From Nitrincola salilacus (lineage in GTDB: Bacteria > Pseudomonadota > Gammaproteobacteria > Pseudomonadales > Balneatricaceae): a stretch of 64,000 nucleotides of DNA. Position numbers and translations under genes: made by a program. The notes beneath the pieces were generated by a model. The model ran no database searches. It saw only the letters and a program-made list of their open reading frames with translations, and had not been told where the DNA came from. The first letter of the stretch is position 1. Every line of letters starts with the position of its first letter. Location: assembly GCF_046271865.1 (NCBI RefSeq), contig NZ_CP176580.1, forward strand, positions 3,658,001-3,722,000, in the 5' to 3' direction. Positions 25,754 to 34,990 of the stretch are shown piece after piece.

Positions 25754-26248
25754 TCACTTGCCGACGACTGAATTGTCTAGCTTTTCGGCCAGTTGATGGC
25801 CGACTTGAGTACTGGCAGTCCAGTGTATCTCTCGTCCGCTTCCCTTCTCACTTAACGTTATGTCCAGATCCGCTTCCGGCAGAAGTCCTTCGCCTCGTTC
25901 AGGCCACTCAACCAGACACAGACTTTTTCCATCAAAATAATCTCTTATGCCGAGAAATTCCAGTTCTTCTGCATCATTAAGACGGTAAAGATCAAAATGA
26001 TACACCGAGCCATTCGGTAATTCATAGGGTTCAACCAGGGTATAGGTCGGGCTTTTGACTGTACCGACATGCCCCAAAGCACGCAGTATACCTCTGGAAA
26101 GTGTGGTTTTACCCATCCCGAGATCGCCATGAAAATAGATCACAGTCCCAGCAGCTGCGGCCTGAGCCAACAATGCACCAAACTCCAGGGTTGCCTGCTC
26201 ATCCTGTAAAAACAATTTGCCTTCACCCGATTTCATGACACTTCCCAT
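25754..26248 (-). CDS. tsaE: tRNA threonylcarbamoyladenosine biosynthesis ATPase TsaE
   Basis: 164 residues. P-loop ATPase that works with TsaB and TsaD to make t6A37 on tRNA. Walker A is GDLGMGKTTLSRGIL, followed by SPTYTLVEPY and VYHFDLYRL, both family hallmarks. Start at 26248 has GAAGGGT upstream and overlaps the nnr gene by 26 bases; ATG at 26236 is an alternative. Confidence 0.94.
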   Translation of the reverse strand: MGSVMKSGEGKLFLQDEQATLEFGALLAQAAAAGTVIYFHGDLGMGKTTLSRGILRALGHVGTVKSPTYTLVEPYELPNGSVYHFDLYRLNDAEELEFLGIRDYFDGKSLCLVEWPERGEGLLPEADLDITLSEKGSGREIHWTASTQVGHQLAEKLDNSVVGK

Positions 26249-27749
26249 TTAATACCCTTCTTATCATTGCAATCAGATCTGTAGCCAGAAGACCGCGCTC
26301 ACCATTTTGGGCAGCACAGAGATCGGCAGCCAGTGCATGCGAATGCACACCGATGCGCGCCGCATCAACCGGCTTGAGCCCCTGCGCCAACAGAGCCCCG
26401 ATCACTCCCGACAGGACATCTCCCATGCCACCACATGCCATGCCCGGATTACCGGCATTACACAGATGGATGACGTCACCATCAAATGTCAGGGTGCCAG
26501 CGCCTTTCAGAACAATCGTGCCACCATAACGCTCATGCAGCTCTCTTACAGCGGCAAATCGGTCGTCCTGCACGCTACGCGTATCAGTGCCGAGTAATCT
26601 TGCCGCCTCACCCGGATGGGGCGTCAGAATCCAGCCATCGCGAACGCTTGCCATCACCGTGCTATTGTGCAGGAAATGCAGTGCATCCGCATCCAACACC
26701 AGAGCCTTTTTACTTGCCAGTGCTTTCTGCATCATCTGCCCGGCCCAGGCACCCTGCCCAAGCCCCGGACCGACGACCAGCACATCGGGTTTTTCCAGCA
26801 GGGGTTCGACATCCTGACCTGAGCTGACACCTCGCACCATCAACTCTGGCGCACGCGCCAGCGCAGATGATATATGCTCAGGGCGCGTTGCCAGAGAGGT
26901 CAGGCCCGATCCACTGCGCGCAGCTGCCTCTGCAGCCATCAATCCGGCACCTCCCATGCCATACTCTCCACCAACCACCATGACATGCCCATAAAGCCCC
27001 TTATGAGCAGAGCGCTGACGTGGCGGCAGCATTTCGGCAACGTCTTCTGCATCGGTACGAAAACCGCTGACCGGTATCGCCTCATAAAGCTCGTCCGGCA
27101 CCATCAATCCGTCAAACAGCAGTTCGCCACAATAGTCCACTCCCTGATGTGTCAGCAGGCCCTGTTTCAGCCCGATAAATGTCAGTGTCAGACTGGCTTT
27201 TATCGCCGCTCCCAGCACACGCCCCGAATCACTGCACAGACCAGAGGGGATATCGACCGCTATGACCGGTCGATTGCACTGGTTAACTCTGGAGATCACC
27301 TCACGTACCGGACCGCGCACCTCACCCTGCAGCCCTGTGCCCAGCATGGCATCGATGATGACATCACCGGCAAACTCAATATCACTGCGCCAGGGGTGAG
27401 TCACTACGCCGACAGCTTCGGCCCACTGCCAAGCCTGTCGCGCCTCACCCTGCAACTGTTCGGGATAGGGTTCGGCACTGAGCGTCAGCACTTGTACCCT
27501 TAGCCCCTGTTGATGCGCCAGACCAGCCACAATCAATCCATCGCCGCCATTATTACCTGCGCCACACAGGACAGTGACAGATCGACAACCCGGCCAGCGC
27601 TGCAACATCTCGGCAAAAACGGCATGACCTGCACGCTGCATCAACCTGAAACCCGGGATAGCAAAGCGCTCGATGGCAACACGATCAAGCGCACGACACT
27701 GCTCAGCTGTGTATAATGTGGCAGGCAAGCTGCTTCTGTTCTGAACCAT
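26223..27749 (-). CDS. nnr: Bifunctional NAD(P)H-hydrate epimerase/dehydratase (NnrE-NnrD, YjeF)
   Basis: 508 residues from the ATG at 27749 (MVQNRSSLPATLYT). Repairs damaged NAD(P)HX. The N-terminal YjeF_N epimerase has VTVLCGAGNNGGDGLIVA. The C-terminal carbohydrate-kinase-like dehydratase has GLYGHVMVVGGEYGMGGAGLMAAEAAARSGSG, VGPGLGQGAWA and AGNPGMACGGMGDVLSGVIGALLAQG. The frame is open to 27836, but those 29 extra residues are unlike the family and would overlap queG on the other strand. It is divergent from queG. Confidence 0.94.
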   Translation of the reverse strand: MVQNRSSLPATLYTAEQCRALDRVAIERFAIPGFRLMQRAGHAVFAEMLQRWPGCRSVTVLCGAGNNGGDGLIVAGLAHQQGLRVQVLTLSAEPYPEQLQGEARQAWQWAEAVGVVTHPWRSDIEFAGDVIIDAMLGTGLQGEVRGPVREVISRVNQCNRPVIAVDIPSGLCSDSGRVLGAAIKASLTLTFIGLKQGLLTHQGVDYCGELLFDGLMVPDELYEAIPVSGFRTDAEDVAEMLPPRQRSAHKGLYGHVMVVGGEYGMGGAGLMAAEAAARSGSGLTSLATRPEHISSALARAPELMVRGVSSGQDVEPLLEKPDVLVVGPGLGQGAWAGQMMQKALASKKALVLDADALHFLHNSTVMASVRDGWILTPHPGEAARLLGTDTRSVQDDRFAAVRELHERYGGTIVLKGAGTLTFDGDVIHLCNAGNPGMACGGMGDVLSGVIGALLAQGLKPVDAARIGVHSHALAADLCAAQNGERGLLATDLIAMIRRVLNGKCHEIG

Positions 27750-27802
27750 GATCAGCCCTAACTCCTTAATTATCCTGATAGTATAATAGAACGCACAGCC
27801 AG

Positions 27803-28876
27803 ATGACGCACCCGACCCGGAATGAACTCGACACACTGGCCGAACAGATCAAGATCTGGGCGGCAGAGCTGGGCTTTCAACAATGTGCGATCACTCACAC
27901 CGACCTGTCGGAGGAGAAGGCTGGCCTTGAGTCCTGGCTGGAACAGGGGATGCATGGCGAGATGGACTATCTCGATCGCAACACGGATCTTCGCCTCGAC
28001 CCCGCACAGCTGGTCCCCGGCACCCAGCGCATTATCAGTGTCCGCATGGATTATCTGCCACCTGAAGTCGAGACGCTGAAAATCCTGCAACAGCCGGACA
28101 AGGCATACGTAGCCCGTTACACTTTGGGTCGCGACTATCACAAACTGATGCGCAAACGTTTGCAGACACTAGGCAAGCTGATCTCTGAGCACTCACCCGC
28201 CGAGACCAGCTTTCGCCCCTTTGTCGACAGCGCTCCGGTATTGGAAAGGACACTCGCCCGCAATGCCGGTCTTGGCTGGATCGGCAAACATACACTACTG
28301 CTGAACCGTCATGCCGGTTCCTGGTTCTTCCTGGGTGAGCTGTTCATCAATTTACCCCTGCCCATAGACCCTCCGGAACAGAACAGCCACTGCGGACGCT
28401 GTACCGCCTGCCTGGATATCTGTCCGACTCAGGCCTTCCCGGCACCTTATGTACTGGATGCCAGACGTTGTATCTCATACCTGACTATTGAACTCAAGGG
28501 CAGCATACCCGTTGAGCTGCGGCCGCTGATGGGCAACCGCATATTCGGGTGCGACGACTGCCAGATGGTCTGTCCGTGGAACCGTTTCGCCAAGCGCAGC
28601 CCTGAGGATGACTTCAAACCCAGACATCACCTTGATCAGGCAGATCTGCTGAGCCTCTTCAACTGGGATGAGAACACCTTCCTGCAACGCACCGAAGGAT
28701 CAGCCATTCGCCGAACGGGCCATGAAGGCTGGCAGCGCAATATTGCCGTGGCACTCGGTAACAGTCGCGGTGGCGAACAGGTCAGACAGGCACTGCAACA
28801 ACGCCTGGCCAGCGCATCACCTCTGGTCAAAGAGCATATCGAATGGGCGTTGGCCGAGCTGGAAAAGTCTGAATAA
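27803..28876 (+). CDS. queG: Epoxyqueuosine reductase QueG
   Basis: 357 residues. Cobalamin-dependent enzyme doing the last step of queuosine synthesis on tRNA. Two [4Fe-4S] motifs are present: CGRCTACLDICP and CDDCQMVCPWN. RNAGLGWIGKHTLLL and the catalytic-site region FRPFVDSAPVLERTLA are family signatures. The C-terminal HEAT-like tail (HEGWQRNIAVALGNS) is intact. It is one of the Fe-S clients in this window. Confidence 0.95.
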   Translation: MTHPTRNELDTLAEQIKIWAAELGFQQCAITHTDLSEEKAGLESWLEQGMHGEMDYLDRNTDLRLDPAQLVPGTQRIISVRMDYLPPEVETLKILQQPDKAYVARYTLGRDYHKLMRKRLQTLGKLISEHSPAETSFRPFVDSAPVLERTLARNAGLGWIGKHTLLLNRHAGSWFFLGELFINLPLPIDPPEQNSHCGRCTACLDICPTQAFPAPYVLDARRCISYLTIELKGSIPVELRPLMGNRIFGCDDCQMVCPWNRFAKRSPEDDFKPRHHLDQADLLSLFNWDENTFLQRTEGSAIRRTGHEGWQRNIAVALGNSRGGEQVRQALQQRLASASPLVKEHIEWALAELEKSE

Positions 28877-28913
28877 GCAGGACTCATAGTCAGAATCAGA
28901 GTCGGAATTGGAA

Positions 28914-29456
28914 TCAGAGACGGAAGAAGTGGCGGCGGTAATAACGCAGCTCTTCTATCGAATCACGAATATCATCCAGCGCCAGGTGCGTTCCCTTTTT
29001 CTTCAAACCACCCATGATTTCTGGCTTCCAACGTTTAGCAAGCTCCTTGATACTGCTGACATCCAGATTGCGATAGTGGAAGAACGCCTCCATCTCCGGC
29101 ATATAGCGTACCAGAAATCGTCGATCCTGACCGATACTGTTACCGCACATCGGCGAGATACCCTTATCAACATGCTGGCTGATAAAGTCAATCATCAGTT
29201 GCTGCGCTTCTGCTTCAGTGGTTTTGCTTTCTCTGACACGCTGCGTGAGGCCTGATTGACCATGCTGGCGGGTACACCACTCATCCATATGGGTCAGGAT
29301 TGCATCTGATTGATGTACGGTGACGACAGGGCCTTCAGCCAGCGTATTAAGATCGGAATCGGTCACGATCGCAGCCATTTCAATGATACGGTGCTGCTCG
29401 GGATCAAGACCCGTCATCTCCAGATCGATCCAAACCAGATTATTTTGACGCGACAT
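28914..29456 (-). CDS. orn: Oligoribonuclease Orn
   Basis: 180 residues. DEDDh exonuclease degrading very short RNAs (2-5 nt, and pGpG from c-di-GMP turnover). It starts NLVWIDLEMTGLDPEQHRIIEMAAIVTD, with LMIDFISQHVDKGISPMCGNSIGQDRRFLVRYMPEM and the C-terminal H-(x)-D motif region HLALDDIRDSIEELRYYR. Convergent with queG and divergent from rsgA. Confidence 0.96.
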   Translation of the reverse strand: MSRQNNLVWIDLEMTGLDPEQHRIIEMAAIVTDSDLNTLAEGPVVTVHQSDAILTHMDEWCTRQHGQSGLTQRVRESKTTEAEAQQLMIDFISQHVDKGISPMCGNSIGQDRRFLVRYMPEMEAFFHYRNLDVSSIKELAKRWKPEIMGGLKKKGTHLALDDIRDSIEELRYYRRHFFRL

Positions 29457-29558
29457 GACTCACTCCTGAAGAACAAACTGTTAATTGTAGCCAGATTAGA
29501 ATACCTTAGCATCATCAACAAATGCACCATCAACAAAGTAAACCGGCAATACTAATTC

Positions 29559-30587
29559 ATGTCAAAGCGTAAACTGACCCGCCGCCAGTCATGGCGTGTA
29601 GAAAAGATTCAACAGGAGCGTACCGACCGCGCCACTCGGCTGGATCAGAACATCCAGGAGCAACTGGAAGGTGGTGATCTTGGCCCTGAGCAGAATGGTC
29701 TGATCATCTCACATTTCGGCAAGCAGCTGGATGTTGAAGCGCTAGAGGGTGAGTTGAAAGACACGATCGTACGCTGCCATATGCGCACACATCTTGGACA
29801 GCTGGTCACAGGTGACAGGGTTGTCTGGCGTGAATCTGCCGAAGGTGGCGGTGTCGTGGTTGCAGTTCACCCACGCAAGAGTCAGTTACAACGCCCCAAT
29901 AACCGGGGCGAACTCAAACCCGTTGCCGCCAATATAGATCTGATCGTTATTACAATTGCTCCGGAACCACGGGCGCACCTCAACCTCATTGACCGCTATC
30001 TGGTAGCTGCCGAGCTGTGTGAGATAGAGCCACTACTGCTATTGAACAAGGTCGATCTGCTGAATGAGGATAACCGCACCTGGCTGGATCCAATGATTGA
30101 GCTCTATACTCAACTGGGTTATACCCTGCTGCAGGCATCAACCACCAGCCGTGACGGACTGATACCCTTGCAGCGACGCCTGGATCAACAGATCAGCGTG
30201 TTTGTAGGGCAATCCGGTGTCGGCAAGTCATCACTGGTGAACAGTTTGCTGCCGGGTGTTGACCTGCGTGTCGGTGCGCTGTCGGAACAGAGCGGCAAGG
30301 GTCGTCATACCACGACGACTGCGCGCCTGTTTCATTTCCCTGAGGGTGGAGATTTGATTGATTCTCCCGGCATCAGAGAGTTTGCACTCTGGCATATAGA
30401 CCCGGAGGACCTGCTGTATGGCTTCAAAGAGTTCAGGCCCTTTATCGGCCATTGTCGCTTTCGCGACTGCAAGCATGAGCAGGAGCCGGGCTGTGCACTG
30501 CTGGGGGCTGTCGAGAGTGGCGCTATCAGCGAACAGCGCTTTGCCAGTTACCGACAGATTCTCCACTCGCTGACCGAAGTACATTGA
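29559..30587 (+). CDS. rsgA: Small ribosomal subunit GTPase RsgA
   Basis: 342 residues. Circularly permuted GTPase that checks late 30S subunit maturation. An N-terminal OB fold is followed by G4 NKVD, then G1 GQSGVGKSSLVNSL and G3 DSPGIREFAL. The C-terminal zinc finger is seen in HCRFRDCKHEQEPGCAL. Divergent from orn, the normal arrangement. Confidence 0.96.
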   Translation: MSKRKLTRRQSWRVEKIQQERTDRATRLDQNIQEQLEGGDLGPEQNGLIISHFGKQLDVEALEGELKDTIVRCHMRTHLGQLVTGDRVVWRESAEGGGVVVAVHPRKSQLQRPNNRGELKPVAANIDLIVITIAPEPRAHLNLIDRYLVAAELCEIEPLLLLNKVDLLNEDNRTWLDPMIELYTQLGYTLLQASTTSRDGLIPLQRRLDQQISVFVGQSGVGKSSLVNSLLPGVDLRVGALSEQSGKGRHTTTTARLFHFPEGGDLIDSPGIREFALWHIDPEDLLYGFKEFRPFIGHCRFRDCKHEQEPGCALLGAVESGAISEQRFASYRQILHSLTEVH

Positions 30588-30605
30588 TAGACTGGATCTG
30601 ATCTG

Positions 30606-32276
30606 ATGAATCGAGCAGAAAGACTGAGAGGTACCGACGCCTGGGTCAGATTTCTGGCCGACAAGCCTCTGCCGGCAAGGAGCAGCTCAGTACTGCGCCT
30701 GCAAAAAATACTTGGCGAATCTGAGAACGAAGTCTCGGTGCAACAACTTGCCAGACTCGTTGCCCAGGACCCGGTCATCTGCCTGCATGTCGCGCGCCAG
30801 GCACAGGCAATGCATAAAGAGGCCGCACAAAACACGCGTGTCACCGGCATAGATCATGCTGTGCAAACTCTGGGGCTCGACCAGTTGAATCCCCTGCTCG
30901 ACAGCCTACAGACACTCAGACTGAACCCGCGGAACCCGATTCAGAAGATGTATTTCCGCTCCATCGCCAACAGTATGCATGCATCAGTCCAGGTCTCTGA
31001 TTGGCTGAGCAATCGAAAAGCCCCTTTTAATGAGGAAGCCAGACTGGCAGCTATGCTCTATGGCTTCACTCACTGGCTGCTATGGCTACATGCGCCACTG
31101 CATCAGCGCCTGTTGTTTCAGAAAACAGACCGTGAGGAGATCGACAGTGCTCTGGCCGAGCAGGATGTCTATGGCTGCACACTGCAATCCATTGGACGGC
31201 GTATTGCTATTCTCTGGGGCTTGCCCGAGCTCGTGGTCAAAGCACTCGATCACGGCACCTCACCGACCGCCCAGATGCTGCAAAAACTGCACCAACGCGC
31301 CATGAAAGACCCTCAGCTTGATACAGAAAAGCACCGCGAGATCAGCCACTTCGTTCAACAACCACTTTTCCCGGTCAAGCTTTGTAACTGGTTGTCACTG
31401 ACGGTAACGCTTGGCTGGAACTCGAGCAAGGCAGCCCGATTAATCGACATAGTCAGCGATCTGCTCAGACTGGAGGCTGATGATACCCGAGCAAGACTCC
31501 ATGGCAACTGTGCAGAAGCCGCACGCCAGTATCATGTGCCGGGCACTCTCTCTCCGGCAGCAGAACTTCTGATGTGCGAGACCCTGATCGGCAACACTGA
31601 TCTTCTCGATATCAGGCAGTGGCAGAACTTCCTGGAGCAATACCCTACTCCCCAAATGCCCGAGAGCATTCTATCAGACAGCCCAACCCCGAGTGCCGTC
31701 ATTGTCAGCGGACCATCCACCACACCAGGCTCAACGACTGGGATACCAACCGGCAAGGATACTCTGAACAACCCGCAGTTGGTGGAACGTCTGATACAGA
31801 GATTCCGTGAGCCTGAACCAGGCAGAAAACCGGGATCAATTCTGCGCGACCTGATGCATGGACTGAATCAAGGTATTGGCCTCAAACGTATCGCTCTGCT
31901 GCGAACACACATTGGGCAGCAGCAATTGCGAACGGTTCAGGTGATCGGCTTTGAGGCCGAACATCCGATCCTGCGCTTCGAATATGACCTGTCAGTCCCC
32001 AGTCTCTTCAAGCGCCTGTGCAAAGAGCCCGCTTGCATCAGCATCAACCAGCGCACACGCAACCGCTCACTGACCACTTTGCCCGATAGCTTTCGCGCCC
32101 TTCTGGCAGGCGACGACTGCCTGCTGATATCCATTTTCATGGCTGGCAAACCCATTGCTATCGTTTATGCCGATCAGGGAGAAAGGGCTGCAGCCATGTC
32201 CGATTTTTACTATGATCACTTCCGCAAACTTTGTGCGGCTGCCACAGTGGCTCTGAAATCCGTTGCCGCCCCCTGA
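30606..32276 (+). CDS. HDOD domain protein
   Basis: 556 residues. The N-terminal part (about 20-220) is an HDOD domain: LPARSSSVLRLQKIL, VARQAQAMHKEAAQNTRVTGIDHAVQTLGLDQL and LPELVVKALDH. HDOD proteins are signalling or regulatory and usually lack HD-phosphohydrolase activity. After a Pro/Ser/Thr-rich linker (about 345-385), the C-terminal part has a GAF-like pattern (GLKRIALLRT ... GDDCLLISIFMAGKPIAIVYADQ). A similar gene follows rsgA and motAB in Pseudomonas; motAB are absent here. Molecular role unknown. Confidence 0.8.
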   Translation: MNRAERLRGTDAWVRFLADKPLPARSSSVLRLQKILGESENEVSVQQLARLVAQDPVICLHVARQAQAMHKEAAQNTRVTGIDHAVQTLGLDQLNPLLDSLQTLRLNPRNPIQKMYFRSIANSMHASVQVSDWLSNRKAPFNEEARLAAMLYGFTHWLLWLHAPLHQRLLFQKTDREEIDSALAEQDVYGCTLQSIGRRIAILWGLPELVVKALDHGTSPTAQMLQKLHQRAMKDPQLDTEKHREISHFVQQPLFPVKLCNWLSLTVTLGWNSSKAARLIDIVSDLLRLEADDTRARLHGNCAEAARQYHVPGTLSPAAELLMCETLIGNTDLLDIRQWQNFLEQYPTPQMPESILSDSPTPSAVIVSGPSTTPGSTTGIPTGKDTLNNPQLVERLIQRFREPEPGRKPGSILRDLMHGLNQGIGLKRIALLRTHIGQQQLRTVQVIGFEAEHPILRFEYDLSVPSLFKRLCKEPACISINQRTRNRSLTTLPDSFRALLAGDDCLLISIFMAGKPIAIVYADQGERAAAMSDFYYDHFRKLCAAATVALKSVAAP

Positions 32277-32293
32277 ACACAACAGGACGTATC

Positions 32294-33175
32294 GTGAAAA
32301 AAACGCTTTTTATTCTGTTTCAACATCTGGTTCCTCAGCATCTCATCTCGCGCCTGGCAGGGCGTGTTGCCGAATGCGAGGCTCCATGGTTCAAAAATCG
32401 CTTTATCAAATGGTTCATCAAACGCTATCGCGTCAACATGTCGGAGGCGCTACTCGAGAAAGCCGAAGACTACACCTGCTTCAATGCTTTTTTTACCCGC
32501 AGCCTCAAGCCCGGCATCCGCCCTCTTGATCCAGACGCCCTCAGCATTATTTCACCGGCAGACGGCGCCATCAGCCAGCTTGGTAATATTGAGCATGGCC
32601 GCATTTTCCAGGCCAAGGGGCGCAGCTATGGACTGACAACCTTACTCGGCGGCTGTGAAGATCGGGCAGCCCCCTTCACCAACGGCAGCTTTGCGACTGT
32701 TTATCTATCGCCTCGCGACTACCATCGTGTGCACATGCCGCTGACCGGCACACTGAGAGAGAGCATTTACGTCCCCGGCGACCTCTACTCGGTCAATCAG
32801 ACAACGGCCGAGGAGGTCGAAAACCTGTTTGCGCGAAACGAACGCCTGGTCGCCATCTTTGATACCGAGCACGGCCCTATGGCCATGGTGATGGTCGGCG
32901 CCATGATTGTTGCCGGTATCGAAACCGTCTGGCAGGGACCGGTCGCGCCACTACCGCGCAAACCACTGGTGCTGGATAACTTCACTGATCGACAGAAGCC
33001 GGTCACGCTTGAAAAAGGCGAAGAGATGGGACGCTTCCATCTCGGATCGACCGTTGTACTGCTGTTCGGAGCCGATGCGATCAACTGGGATAAGCATCTG
33101 ACTGCGGGCTCTCCCCTCCAGCTGGGCCAGTCAATCGCCCGGTGCACTACGGATAACTTGCGGAGTTCATTATGA
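32294..33175 (+). CDS. psd: Phosphatidylserine decarboxylase proenzyme Psd
   Basis: 293 residues from a GTG at 32294 (VKKTLFILFQHLVPQHL) with AGGA upstream. Makes phosphatidylethanolamine at the inner membrane. The self-cleaving LGST motif (FHLGSTVVLLFG) near residue 254 gives the pyruvoyl group. Also seen: FFTRSLKPGIRPL, SPADGAISQLG, VYLSPRDYHRVHMP. The frame runs upstream to 32231, but that would overlap the HDOD gene and adds non-family residues. Its stop overlaps the next gene as ATGA. Confidence 0.95.
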   Translation: MKKTLFILFQHLVPQHLISRLAGRVAECEAPWFKNRFIKWFIKRYRVNMSEALLEKAEDYTCFNAFFTRSLKPGIRPLDPDALSIISPADGAISQLGNIEHGRIFQAKGRSYGLTTLLGGCEDRAAPFTNGSFATVYLSPRDYHRVHMPLTGTLRESIYVPGDLYSVNQTTAEEVENLFARNERLVAIFDTEHGPMAMVMVGAMIVAGIETVWQGPVAPLPRKPLVLDNFTDRQKPVTLEKGEEMGRFHLGSTVVLLFGADAINWDKHLTAGSPLQLGQSIARCTTDNLRSSL

Positions 33176-34212
33176 TTGTTCAGTGGCTGAAGCAACTGCA
33201 TGCACAGGATATCGAAACAGGTACTGATCATATGTCGGTAGAATCCGTACCAGCATCTGATAACCCGAATCGATACTTTCCGTTGCTGCATCAGAGCATC
33301 ATCAGCGTGAGCGGGCCGGATGCCGGTAAGTTTCTACAGGGCCAGCTAAGCTGTGATCTGAAGCAGGTGGATGCTATAGGCTCTCGTCTGGGGGCACACT
33401 GCAATATCAAAGGCCACATGATCAGCCTTTATCGTGTGATCCATGCAGATCCTGATACCTACTGGCTGAGAACCGACCGCGGCCTGACAGAATCATCTCT
33501 GAATGCCCTGAAACGATATATCATCTTTTCCAAGGCAGAAGCGAAAGACTGTAGCGAAACATTCGCAGGTGTGGGCATTGCAGGCCCTGATGCGAAAGCC
33601 ATCATCAGTGGATTGATTGAGCTGAATGCAGATGAACCAGATAGCGTCAGCAGGATGAACAACACGCTGGCGGTGAACCTGCCCGGCAGCCGTTTTGAAA
33701 TCTGGTTCCCGACTGAGGAGAGCGAAGCTGTTCTGAAGCACTTGTCTGCAAAAGCGGCAGCAGGTAGCACCAATGACTGGGTACTCAGTGAGATTCAGGC
33801 CGGCATACCGGACCTGAGACCCGAGACCCGAGAAGGATTTATTCCTCAGATGACTAATCTGCAGGTGTTTGAAGGCGTGAGTTTCACAAAAGGTTGCTAC
33901 ACCGGCCAGGAAATAGTTACTCGCCTGCAACACCGAGGGCAGCTTAAGCGCCCGATGTACCGCGCACGCGTAATCAGTAAAGATGTTCCGCAACCAGGTA
34001 TGATCATCCATGCTGCTACTCGTGATAATCAGGGACAGGTACTGCTCAGTGCTGCAACAGGCACTCCTGATGAGTACGAATTACTGGCCGTGATGGTCAA
34101 GGATCGAGTCGAACAGGAGCAAATGCAGCTGGACACTCCTGCAAGACCGACACTTGAAATACTTGACCTGCCTTACCAGTTGGACAAACGACTCTTTGAA
34201 AGCAAAAGGTAA
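33172..34212 (+). CDS. ygfZ: tRNA-modifying/folate-binding protein YgfZ
   Basis: 346 residues. YgfZ (GcvT-like fold) binds tetrahydrofolate and is needed by some Fe-S enzymes such as MiaB. The family motif is KGCYTGQEIV (here FTKGCYTGQEIVTRLQ), with FLQGQLSCDL near the N-terminus. It is coupled to psd by an ATGA overlap. Its presence fits the many Fe-S-linked genes of the window. Confidence 0.92.
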   Translation: MIVQWLKQLHAQDIETGTDHMSVESVPASDNPNRYFPLLHQSIISVSGPDAGKFLQGQLSCDLKQVDAIGSRLGAHCNIKGHMISLYRVIHADPDTYWLRTDRGLTESSLNALKRYIIFSKAEAKDCSETFAGVGIAGPDAKAIISGLIELNADEPDSVSRMNNTLAVNLPGSRFEIWFPTEESEAVLKHLSAKAAAGSTNDWVLSEIQAGIPDLRPETREGFIPQMTNLQVFEGVSFTKGCYTGQEIVTRLQHRGQLKRPMYRARVISKDVPQPGMIIHAATRDNQGQVLLSAATGTPDEYELLAVMVKDRVEQEQMQLDTPARPTLEILDLPYQLDKRLFESKR

Positions 34213-34251
34213 GTTAGACCAAAAACTGACGAAAAGTTCACCAGAAAAAGG

Positions 34252-34279
34252 ATGACAGGCATTTCATAAAAGCTATACT
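34252..34279 (+). promoter_or_regulatory. Promoter of the two-lipoprotein operon
   Basis: ATGACA (34252-34257) and TATACT (34274-34279) are separated by 16 bases. The predicted start point is near 34286, about 26 bases before the first lipoprotein. Confidence 0.6.
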
Positions 34280-34311
34280 GTCGAAAACGGACCAAAAAAA
34301 GGATTCTGACC

Positions 34312-34980
34312 ATGCTGCGCCAGCTTTGTATCATCGGAGTGAGTGCTGCTTTTCTCAGCGGCTGCTTCAATCTTCACCAGTCGCAGGCACCCATTGCCAA
34401 AACCTACCCCATATCGCACCAACAGAAAATGCAGGCAGCACATCATTGGGATGTTCTCGCCGAGCACCAGGCACAGCTGTTGATGGAATCCGATTTCCTG
34501 TCCGGCAAAGCCTTTTATATTCATCACGAAAGTAACGCCAGTCCCTTTTCTCAAGGCTTTGACTCGCTGCTAACCAGCCAATTGGTAAATTCTGGCGCCC
34601 ATGTCAGAACCGAACCGATGAATACCGCACTTATCAACTACAAGGTTCAGGTAGTACGACACAAGGATCGCGGTTATATCCGCGCACCCGAAGGTGCCTG
34701 GACAGCCCTGACTGCCAGCGTTGGCTTCGCAGCCATGGCCTACAACACCTGGAGCGAACCAGCCCTTGCCCTGATCCCCTTTGCAGCAGCCGCAGACCTG
34801 TGGAGCGGAGACTGGACCAGCGAAACCAGCTCAGAGGTGATCATCACCACTCAGGTGACAGAGCACGGCAGAGTGCTCTACTCGGCATCGAATATCTACT
34901 ACATCAACCCAGGGGACAGTGACCACTACCAGGCTCGACGGAGTGTCACCAAAGCAGTTCCTGTGACCGGCACCTGGTAA
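34312..34980 (+). CDS. Predicted outer-membrane lipoprotein
   Basis: 222 residues. The N-terminus has a lipoprotein signal with lipobox LSGC (cleavage before Cys18). Most of the body is polar (AEHQAQLLMESDFL, FSQGFDSLLTSQLVNSGAHV), followed by a Gly/Ala-rich stretch GAWTALTASVGFAAMAYNTW and a beta-like C-terminus (TQVTEHGRVLYSASNIYYI). The region resembles proteins that accompany FlgO in other bacteria. It begins the operon; the FlgO-like gene follows 10 bases later. Function unknown. Confidence 0.75.
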   Translation: MLRQLCIIGVSAAFLSGCFNLHQSQAPIAKTYPISHQQKMQAAHHWDVLAEHQAQLLMESDFLSGKAFYIHHESNASPFSQGFDSLLTSQLVNSGAHVRTEPMNTALINYKVQVVRHKDRGYIRAPEGAWTALTASVGFAAMAYNTWSEPALALIPFAAAADLWSGDWTSETSSEVIITTQVTEHGRVLYSASNIYYINPGDSDHYQARRSVTKAVPVTGTW

Positions 34981-34990
34981 GGAGACCCTG

